A stretch of DNA of 6,650 bases. It comes from Akkermansia muciniphila. Its GTDB lineage: Bacteria; Verrucomicrobiota; Verrucomicrobiia; Verrucomicrobiales; Akkermansiaceae. A model generated the notes under the pieces. It made no database searches, was not told where the DNA came from, and saw nothing but the letters and a program-made list of their open reading frames with translations. The position numbers were made by a program, and so were the translations under genes. Positions 1 through 5,961 of this stretch are shown here, piece by piece. The stretch spans positions 1 through 6,650 of the forward strand of contig CAMBTF010000101.1 of the NCBI GenBank assembly GCA_945870545.1, read 5' to 3'. How positions within the stretch are numbered: the first letter of the stretch is position 1; each line of letters starts with the position of its first letter.

Positions 1-20
1 GATGTTGAAAATAAGTGCTT

Positions 21-704
21 ATGGTCAGGTACATAGGCATCGCGATTCTGGCGTTACTGGTGGCCGGAAGCTGGTATATGTTTGATCGATCCGGGGATGA
101 AGTGCGGGACATGGAGAAACAAATCGCACTGCTCGAGAATAATGATCCCGAGGAACGGACGCCGAAACTCAAATCCGAGATGAGTGGCAAAGAGGGGGCG
201 CGCATCTTCAATGGCATCCTGCTGACTTTCCTGAGCGCGGGCCTGATCGGCATCGTTTTCGTGACCACGGTGCTGCCTCTCCTTGCCGATAAGATGACGC
301 ACGCGATTTATGACAGCGGCGAGGAGGTGGAGAGGGACGTATTTCATCAGGCGCGCGTGCTGATGGCGCAAGGCGAGTGGGAGGGCGCGATCGAGGCCTT
401 CAGGATGGGGGCGCAACAGGAACCGCTCAACCGCATGCCATATCTCGAGATCGCGAAAATCCAGAAAAACCAGTTGGAGGATTCGCTGGCGGCGATCACC
501 ACCCTGCGCGAGGCGCTCGAAGGCCAGGAGTGGGAGGAAGACAATGCCGCCTTCTTGATGTTCCGGCTTGCGGAAATCTACGACGAGGACGCCGATGACC
601 GTAAGGCAGCGGTCGCGATCTTCGAGCAGGTGATGGAGCTGTTTCCGGAAACCCGCCACTCGGCCAACGCGCGAACCAAGCTCCACGAATGGGGCATGGC
701 CTAG
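21..704 (+). CDS. Membrane-anchored tetratricopeptide repeat (TPR) protein
   Basis: The 227-residue product has an N-terminal hydrophobic segment (about residues 4-20), a charged stretch with coiled-coil character (about 22-60), a second hydrophobic segment (about 62-89), and a helical C-terminal domain (about 105-220). The C-terminal domain reads as three or so TPR-like helix pairs: a block around GEWEGAIEAF, a middle block around DSLAAITTLREAL, and a last one around RKAAVAIFEQVMELFPET. TPR domains are protein-protein interaction scaffolds, so an envelope scaffold role is inferred; no enzymatic motif is seen. A TAA lies in frame at 12-14, so the start must be the GTG at 15 or the ATG at 21. 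I chose the ATG, and neither has a clear Shine-Dalgarno sequence. The stop is 6 bp before the comEC-like ATG, so the two are probably one transcript. The gene could assist DNA uptake or be an unrelated neighbour. Confidence 0.85.
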   Translation: MVRYIGIAILALLVAGSWYMFDRSGDEVRDMEKQIALLENNDPEERTPKLKSEMSGKEGARIFNGILLTFLSAGLIGIVFVTTVLPLLADKMTHAIYDSGEEVERDVFHQARVLMAQGEWEGAIEAFRMGAQQEPLNRMPYLEIAKIQKNQLEDSLAAITTLREALEGQEWEEDNAAFLMFRLAEIYDEDADDRKAAVAIFEQVMELFPETRHSANARTKLHEWGMA

Positions 705-710
705 ACGGTG

Positions 711-2960
711 ATGTCAAAATTCATCATGCGGTTGTGGGCGAAACGGCCGCTTTTCGCGCTGGCTGCCGGGCTGGTGGCACTCATGGCGCTCGATCACTTT
801 TCGCCGGGTTTTCTGTGGCTTGGCGGGCTTGTTTTCGCGGCGCTGGTGGTGCGCTTCGGAGGGTGGAAAACGGGATTTATCGCTTTCTTCCTCGCTGCCA
901 TCGTGTGGGGCGGCGGTCGGTTCCGCGACGCGCGGCAGGAGGCGGATGAGGCACGGTTTTCAAAAATCGGCCTGGCGGAGGTGGAGGCGCGCCTGGCCGA
1001 GGATGGCACCGGCGAGGAGGGGAAATGGAGTGCGGTCGCGCGGCTGCATGGCGATAAGTATGGCGGCAGGAAAGTGCGCTGGATCGGCACGGGCGAGCCC
1101 CCGCCTGCCGGGACCGAGCTGAGGGCGAGCGGGGTTTTCGAAGACCTCGGCAGGGAGAGAAATCCTGGTGTGCCGGACCGCGTGGAGAATTTGCGGAACG
1201 AGGGAGTGGTGGCGGTTTTCCGGGCGAACGGGATGCGCTCGGAACAATGGATCGGGCCGGTGAGTTCATGGGCGGCGGGCATCAAGAAGAGTTTCCGCGA
1301 GAGCATCACGGTGGGCTTGGACAGGGAAAGTCTCGCGGCGAAGGTGATCTTGGCAGTGGTGATCGGGGAGAAGGCGAAGGATTCGCTGGGCTTGGTGCGG
1401 GATTTCCGTGAGAGCGGTACGCTGCATGTGTTTTCCGTCAGCGGCATGCACGTGATGATGCTGGGGAGCATGATCTGGTTTGCGCTGAAATGGGCGGGCG
1501 TCCCGCGGCGGGCGGCGATCCCGGTGATCATCGCCGCGATGTTCGGCTATTCGTGGCTGGCGGGAAACGGCCCTGCCGCCGTGCGCTCGGCATGGATGGG
1601 CGCGGTGTTTCTCGGCGGTTTCGCATTCCGCCGCAGGACGGATCTGCTCAACTCCCTCGGCGCGGTGCTCATCGTTTCCCTGCTGTGGGATCATCGTATA
1701 ATCCGCATGCCCGGCGTGCAGCTTTCCTACGGCGTCGTCGCGGCCATCGGGCTTGGGACGGCGCTGGCGCGTCGCGGTCTCACTTGGATCGCGGCGGATG
1801 AGCTTTTTCTACCGACCAGTGAGACCGGCTTCTGGCGGGCAAAATGGCTCGGCTTCCGAAAAAATCTCGCGGAGTCGTTTGCCGTTTCCACGGCGGCCTC
1901 GGTGGGTTCTGCTCCGCTGACGGCTTTCCATTTCGGCATGGTATCGCCGATCTCGGTTTTCGCGACCGTGGCGCTCGTGCCCATTGTTTACGCGCTGCTT
2001 GGCCTCGCCCTGATTTCCTGCGTGCTGCGTCCTTTTTCAGAAAGCGCTGCCATTTTCCTTAACCGGACCAACGCTCACCTCGCCAATGCCTGCGCGGGAA
2101 CGGCAGGATTTTTCGCACGGATACCAGGCGGGTCAGGTTCTGTCGTGACTACGAAAAAAGACACGCTCATCATCTACGATCTCGGCTACGGTGCCGCCGC
2201 CACGTGTTTCACCTCGGGTGCTGGCAATGCCATCCTGCTCGACACCGGCGGGAAATTCTCGCTGGAGAGCCAGGTCGGCCCCTCGCTGATGCGGCTGGGG
2301 ATGCGTCCCGATTCCGTGATCCTTACCCACGCCGATGCGGGACATGCCTCACCACCCGAGTTGCTTTTGGAAATGTTCCCGCTGCGGCAGGTCGCCAGCG
2401 GGATGGTGCCATCGCAGGGCACGGCCGCGGCGCAGTGGAAGGATTTCCGTGCAAAGGATGTCCGTGTTTCCACTCCTGGAAAAGGGGATCGCCTTGATTT
2501 CGGGGGTGGAGCTTGGGGCGAGGTTTTGCTCTCGGCGAAGGATGGTAATCTCGGATCGCTCGCCGATGACCGCGCGATGGTATTGCGGCTGCACGGGAAG
2601 GGCTGGAAAATCCTTTTTACCGGAGACGCGGGCAGACTGAGTGAGGAGGCGCTTCTCGAATCGGGAACCGATCTCGCGGCGGATGTGATCGTAGCCGGGC
2701 TCCATGAGAACGACCTCAGCCTTACCGATGCCTTTCTCAGCGCCGTGAAACCGCAGGCGATCATCGTGGCTAGTTCCGCGGGTTCTGAAATGGACCGCCA
2801 ACGCGAGCTCCAGAAAAAATCGTGGGAGAAGAAAGGGATGCGTGTGATCGACCAAACGGAGACCGGCGGGCTGACCATGAGATTTGCAGGGGAGGGAAAC
2901 CTTGTCATTCAGGGCTTTGCCGACGGCTCGGAAATTCGAATCAACCATGGGCGCCATTAG
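711..2960 (+). CDS. comEC: ComEC/Rec2 family competence protein (DNA-uptake channel)
   Basis: The 749-residue polytopic protein has the full ComEC layout and typical length. Two or three membrane segments lie in residues 10-70, then a soluble DUF4131/OB-like region (about 75-170). The Competence membrane domain (about 200-450) carries the hallmark segment SGTLHVFSVSGMHV near 234-247, related to the usual SGLH motif. The C-terminal metallo-beta-lactamase-like domain (about 480-730) retains D490, DTG at 511-513, THAD at 539-542 and a TGD-type motif with D639. In known systems ComEC conducts single-stranded transforming DNA across the inner membrane, and the C-terminal domain is proposed to degrade the other strand. 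Here that domain is atypical: the expected DH is GH (G544, H545) and the expected HHGS is replaced around L664-H665. A GTG at 708 immediately precedes the chosen ATG. It follows the TPR gene by 6 bp. Confidence 0.92.
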   Translation: MSKFIMRLWAKRPLFALAAGLVALMALDHFSPGFLWLGGLVFAALVVRFGGWKTGFIAFFLAAIVWGGGRFRDARQEADEARFSKIGLAEVEARLAEDGTGEEGKWSAVARLHGDKYGGRKVRWIGTGEPPPAGTELRASGVFEDLGRERNPGVPDRVENLRNEGVVAVFRANGMRSEQWIGPVSSWAAGIKKSFRESITVGLDRESLAAKVILAVVIGEKAKDSLGLVRDFRESGTLHVFSVSGMHVMMLGSMIWFALKWAGVPRRAAIPVIIAAMFGYSWLAGNGPAAVRSAWMGAVFLGGFAFRRRTDLLNSLGAVLIVSLLWDHRIIRMPGVQLSYGVVAAIGLGTALARRGLTWIAADELFLPTSETGFWRAKWLGFRKNLAESFAVSTAASVGSAPLTAFHFGMVSPISVFATVALVPIVYALLGLALISCVLRPFSESAAIFLNRTNAHLANACAGTAGFFARIPGGSGSVVTTKKDTLIIYDLGYGAAATCFTSGAGNAILLDTGGKFSLESQVGPSLMRLGMRPDSVILTHADAGHASPPELLLEMFPLRQVASGMVPSQGTAAAQWKDFRAKDVRVSTPGKGDRLDFGGGAWGEVLLSAKDGNLGSLADDRAMVLRLHGKGWKILFTGDAGRLSEEALLESGTDLAADVIVAGLHENDLSLTDAFLSAVKPQAIIVASSAGSEMDRQRELQKKSWEKKGMRVIDQTETGGLTMRFAGEGNLVIQGFADGSEIRINHGRH

Positions 2961-3067
2961 CGCGGGGCACTGTCAGGCCGTTCCGCAGCGTTCACGCTAG
3001 GCGCTACAGCGAATCACCCGCGACAACGGCACGAACCAAACCTAAGACCTTCCCGCGCTTTGGATTT
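2961..3067. other. Convergent intergenic spacer, no clear terminator
   Basis: This 107-bp gap separates the 3' ends of the comEC-like gene (+) and rlmN (-). It holds only short hairpins, for example AGCG-TTCA-CGCT at 2987-2998, and no stem is followed by a T-run on either strand. Termination may be Rho-dependent, or the two transcripts may overlap at their 3' ends. No small gene with a credible start and ribosome binding site was found here. Confidence 0.5.
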
Positions 3068-4165
3068 TCACACAATCCCCTCGGCGGTCTCCTGTTTCAG
3101 GCGAAGCTGGCCGCAGGCGGCGTCGATATCGTGGCCCTTCTCGATGCGGAGGGTGGCGGTGATGTCGGCATTTTTCAGGACATCCTGGAAGGCTCGGCAG
3201 TGGGAAAGGGCGGGGCGCTCCCATTCGAGACCCTCGACGGTGTTGTAGGGAATGAGGTTTACCTTGGCGGAAACATGGCGGGCGTGGCGGGCAAGGATGG
3301 CGGCCTGCTCCAGGGAATCGTTGACACCTTTGATGAGGATGTATTCGAGGGTGAGCTTCTGCTTTTTCGTCGAGTTCCAATGGGCGAGGGCATCCATCAG
3401 CTCGGCGACGGGATACTTCTTGTTCACCGGCATGATGCGGTCGCGGACTTCGTCGGTGGCGCCGTGAAAGGAAATGGCGAGGCGGATCTGCTGGGGATGA
3501 TCCGCGAGTTTTCTGATCTGCGGGGCAAGCCCTGAGGTGGAGATGGTGAGGTGGCGGGCGCCGAGGTGGAGGGTTTCCGGGCCGGTGATCAGGGCGATGG
3601 CGGCCATGAGGTGGTCGAAGTTCGCCATGGGCTCGCCCATGCCCATGAAGACCAGATTGTCCACGCGCTCACCGGAAATCTGCTCGGCGGCGAGCACTTG
3701 CCCGGCAATCTCGGCGGCGTCAAGATTCCGCGTGTAGCCGGCGAGGCCGGAGGCGCAGAACTTGCAACCATACGCGCACCCAACCTGCGAGGAAACGCAG
3801 AGCGTGCGGCGGTCGGATTTCTCACCGTAGAGGGCGGGGTTCGCGGGGATGAGTACGGACTCGATGTAGCGGCCGTCGTGGAGGCGGAAGAGAAACTTCC
3901 GCGTGGTGTCGGCGCTACCTTGGGTCTGAGCGTGGGTCAGTGCGCTGAGGCGGAAGGCGGCGGCGAGCTTTTCGCGCAGCGCGGCGGGGAGATTCGTCAT
4001 GTCCGCGAAGGAGGATGCCTTTTTTTTCCAGACCCAATCGAGGATCTGCTTCGCGCGGAAAGCCGGTTCGCCCTGCGCGGAAAGCCATGCTGAGAGCGCT
4101 TCCGGGGATTGACCCGGGAGGGCGGGTAGGGCTTTTTCTACGATATTTCCCGTAGTTCCCATCAT
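3068..4165 (-). CDS. rlmN: Dual-specificity RNA methyltransferase RlmN (23S rRNA A2503 / tRNA A37 C2-methyltransferase)
   Basis: This 365-residue radical-SAM enzyme methylates C2 of adenosine 2503 in 23S rRNA and, in characterised homologues, A37 of some tRNAs. It works in the cytoplasm with S-adenosylmethionine and a 4Fe-4S cluster. The N-terminal domain includes FRAKQILDWVW (36-46). The cluster motif CxxxCxxC is C130, C134, C137 within QVGCAYGCKFCASG. C123 corresponds to the conserved upstream cysteine, E. coli C118. GMGEP follows in the SAM-binding region, and the C-terminal DIDAACGQL places the methyl-carrying cysteine at C351. All residues needed for the ping-pong mechanism are present, and the length is normal, so this is RlmN rather than Cfr. 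The ATG overlaps the TGA of the upstream peptidase gene as ATGA, and no Shine-Dalgarno sequence lies near it, which suggests translational coupling. A second ATG follows directly. Confidence 0.97.
   Translation of the reverse strand: MMGTTGNIVEKALPALPGQSPEALSAWLSAQGEPAFRAKQILDWVWKKKASSFADMTNLPAALREKLAAAFRLSALTHAQTQGSADTTRKFLFRLHDGRYIESVLIPANPALYGEKSDRRTLCVSSQVGCAYGCKFCASGLAGYTRNLDAAEIAGQVLAAEQISGERVDNLVFMGMGEPMANFDHLMAAIALITGPETLHLGARHLTISTSGLAPQIRKLADHPQQIRLAISFHGATDEVRDRIMPVNKKYPVAELMDALAHWNSTKKQKLTLEYILIKGVNDSLEQAAILARHARHVSAKVNLIPYNTVEGLEWERPALSHCRAFQDVLKNADITATLRIEKGHDIDAACGQLRLKQETAEGIV
4162..4165 (-). promoter_or_regulatory. ATGA stop-start overlap (translational coupling)
   Basis: The rlmN ATG (4165-4163) and the TGA of the upstream peptidase gene (4164-4162) share two bases. 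The 15 or so bases before the rlmN ATG hold no purine-rich ribosome binding site; the nearest G-run is about 20 nt away. Re-initiation by ribosomes finishing the peptidase gene is therefore the likely way rlmN is translated. Confidence 0.7.
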
Positions 4166-5343
4166 TTGGAAAAAGTGAAATCAACCCCCTTGCGTGAGTA
4201 GGCCTTGGCGATTTCCTCCTCAAGCTCTTCCCATGTCTGGCCATCCAGCAAAACGTTTAGCGCATCCTCGCCATCCTTACCTTCGTTAAGCGCCTTGAGG
4301 AAATTCTTGATGCGGGCAGCATCTTCATTGCGATCCATGTGGAAGAAGTAGTTCGTGATGAGCAGGCCGCAGCCGTAGTTGACCTGTGAGCTTGAGGTAA
4401 ATGATGCGTAGGATTGCAGCATCCAGTTTCTGAGGCTGCCTAGCTTGATTTCTTTGCCAATCGCACGTCCTCCATCGCCCTTTTTCCCATATGAGGTGAC
4501 ATATTCTACAATAGGTTTGAAATTCGTCTTCACGTTGAAGTTGCCATAGCTGTATGGGGTGACGGCCACGTACTCGGCCAAGCCCTCGGTGAACCAGCCC
4601 ACAGAGCCGTGGGAGTAGTAATTGTCCGGAGTGAGCTGGTGGACGAGTTCGTGCGGCAGGGTCTTGTTTGATTTATCTCGATCAAGCATGTATCCGCTAC
4701 CGACAGGTCTCACGCCGAGGCTGGTCAGAGGAACCATGACGATATTCTTCCCTCCGATGAAAACCCCGGCGGAACCAGGCGGGCCACCGGCGGAGTAGTA
4801 GGACTGTTCCGTTTCAAACAGGAGAATTTGGTATTTCCCCTCTTGTTTCACGCCACCGCTGATGGCGAGTGGTAACTCGCGCACGAATTGGTGGGTGGCT
4901 TCAAACATTACGGCGAAGCCCTTGACCACGGAGTTCGAGAGCCTCACATCACAGTTATAGCGGTAGTTGGCAGATTCATAAATGAACGTCTTCGCATCCG
5001 CATCCTCCTTTACTGTTTGGATCTCCGGATCGCCGTCGTAGGAAATCCGGTCAGGCCACGGAGCATCGAAGTTATCAGCAGGCTTAGCACCCTCTCCTTC
5101 TTTCACCTTCACGCGCTCAAGCTGGAACTTCTCGATAAATGCTTGGTCGTTCCTAGAGAGTTTTGCGATGGGATAAGGAATTTTTCTCCCATTAGGCATC
5201 AGCAGTATGGCGGACTCGTCCTCTACCTTCACCAGTGAGGCTTTAATCTTGCGTCCCTGTTCGTCCGTCCAAACGCGATTAAGCTGTTGCGATATCGCCA
5301 AGGTAGCGGTAACGAAAAAAAAGAGGATGGTGTGGACAGTCAT
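4162..5343 (-). CDS. Secreted SHD1-domain protein with HExxH putative zinc metallopeptidase domain (DUF1570-like)
   Basis: The 393-residue product begins with a probable Sec signal peptide (hydrophobic residues 5-17, cleavage near 18-20). Next comes an SHD1-like module (about 22-72), with WTDEQGRKIKASLV followed by a LSRNDQ-type end. Planctomycetes and Verrucomicrobia use this module widely in exported proteins. The C-terminal two thirds carry HELVH at 231-235 and WFTEGLAEY at 250-258. That gives two zinc-ligand histidines, catalytic E232 and a probable third ligand E253, a gluzincin-type arrangement like DUF1570 proteins. Proteolytic activity is inferred from these motifs; the substrate is unknown. 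The ATG lies 19 bp after the NUDIX stop, with an AGGA 14 nt upstream of it. The end overlaps the rlmN start by 4 bp. By eye the gene is less GC-rich, especially at third positions, than its neighbours. Confidence 0.85.
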   Translation of the reverse strand: MTVHTILFFFVTATLAISQQLNRVWTDEQGRKIKASLVKVEDESAILLMPNGRKIPYPIAKLSRNDQAFIEKFQLERVKVKEGEGAKPADNFDAPWPDRISYDGDPEIQTVKEDADAKTFIYESANYRYNCDVRLSNSVVKGFAVMFEATHQFVRELPLAISGGVKQEGKYQILLFETEQSYYSAGGPPGSAGVFIGGKNIVMVPLTSLGVRPVGSGYMLDRDKSNKTLPHELVHQLTPDNYYSHGSVGWFTEGLAEYVAVTPYSYGNFNVKTNFKPIVEYVTSYGKKGDGGRAIGKEIKLGSLRNWMLQSYASFTSSSQVNYGCGLLITNYFFHMDRNEDAARIKNFLKALNEGKDGEDALNVLLDGQTWEELEEEIAKAYSRKGVDFTFSK

Positions 5344-5362
5344 ATTGTTCGCCGAGTTCCTA

Positions 5363-5887
5363 CTACGACTCGTATCGTTCGTCGAACGGATTCACGCGTT
5401 CGCAGAATGCCACCTCGGTGATTTCTTTCCAAACCATCGTTTCGCCCTCGAAAACGAATTTCCCGCGGATGCTCCGGCCTTCGAGGACGAGGGGCAGCCA
5501 ATGGCGATCGTCCTCCCACATGCGGCCGTAGGGGATGGCGTCGAGCGGCGACCATAGCGGCACGGCCTCGTCCGTTTCCGTGGGCGTGCCGCTGAACTCG
5601 GAGCCGAGGAACACATGGCAGAAAATGTCCGGGCAATCCGACATGCGGAACCACAGCTCGCCGACCTTGCGCGCATCGCTCACGGAAACGAGCAGCTCCT
5701 CCTCCGTCTCGCGGACGGCGCATTCGAGGGGAGACTCGCCGGGATCGATCTTGCCGCCGGGGCCGTTCACCTTGCCCGCGCCATGGCCGCGCTTTTTCTC
5801 GATGAGAAGGATCTCGCCGCCGCGCACGACGAACATCAGGGTCGCCTCAATCTCACCCCGCCATTCCGTCCAATCATCTGAGCGCAC
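5363..5887 (-). CDS. NUDIX hydrolase, MTH1/NUDT1-like (probable 8-oxo-dGTP diphosphatase)
   Basis: The predicted 174-residue protein probably hydrolyses oxidised purine nucleoside triphosphates to monophosphates, keeping them out of DNA. Numbering is from the chosen GTG. The Nudix box runs from G45 through E51 to RETEEE (59-64), with metal-binding glutamates intact. The box departs from consensus at two places: T61 in the hydrophobic slot and L66 where Gly is usual. Resemblance to animal MTH1 is strong: KKRGHGAGKVNGPGGK includes N41, the counterpart of MTH1 N33. MWEDDRHWLPLVLEG supplies W124, D126 and D127, counterparts of W117, D119 and D120. The tail GKFVFEG also matches. The frame stays open to a GTG at 5968, but the extra 27 residues have no MTH1 counterpart and would overlap the divergent gene start. 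A 174-residue protein is nearer the 156 of MTH1, so GTG 5887 is preferred. Neither start has a clear ribosome binding site. Confidence 0.9.
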   Translation of the reverse strand: MRSDDWTEWRGEIEATLMFVVRGGEILLIEKKRGHGAGKVNGPGGKIDPGESPLECAVRETEEELLVSVSDARKVGELWFRMSDCPDIFCHVFLGSEFSGTPTETDEAVPLWSPLDAIPYGRMWEDDRHWLPLVLEGRSIRGKFVFEGETMVWKEITEVAFCERVNPFDERYES

Positions 5888-5949
5888 GCGGGGGAATTTG
5901 GGGATTGAACGGGGAATGTCCAGCTTTCCGGAATTGCCACGCAGGCGTA

Positions 5950-5961
5950 AGGAAGCAACTT
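5950..5961 (+). promoter_or_regulatory. Shine-Dalgarno site choosing the GTG start at 5962
   Basis: AGGA at 5950-5953, within AAGGAAG, lies 8 nt before an in-frame GTG at 5962. The downstream ATG at 5983 has no such element within 20 nt. This favours initiation at the GTG, giving a seven-residue longer signal-peptide n-region. Confidence 0.45.

Noticed and set aside
1..36. Possible tail of an upstream gene ending at the TAG at 34-36
   Set aside because: Only 11 codons are visible in that frame, too few to distinguish a gene end from chance.
54..686. A 210-codon open frame on the minus strand antisense to the TPR gene, nearly as long as the gene itself
   Set aside because: The product is rich in Arg, His and Leu with no domain pattern, as expected from the complement of a GC-rich gene. 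The plus-strand frame has coherent membrane segments and TPR helices.
794..1531. A 245-codon minus-strand open frame inside the comEC-like gene
   Set aside because: Its composition is dominated by Ser, Pro and Arg with no recognisable motif, and it lies fully within a clear ComEC frame.
2186..2908. A 240-codon minus-strand open frame under the ComEC C-terminal domain
   Set aside because: Low-complexity Ser/Pro/Arg-rich product with no domain. The plus-strand frame shows metallo-beta-lactamase landmarks throughout.
2987..2998. AGCG-TTCA-CGCT hairpin considered as a terminator
   Set aside because: The stem is only 4 bp and no T-run follows it on either strand.
2822..3535. A 237-codon plus-strand open frame spanning the comEC end, the spacer and the rlmN end
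   Set aside because: It overlaps two well-supported genes, most of it is the complement of rlmN, and it has no recognisable domain or ribosome binding site.
3551..4093. A 180-codon plus-strand frame antisense to rlmN
   Set aside because: Gly/Glu/Val-rich shadow of the highly conserved rlmN frame.
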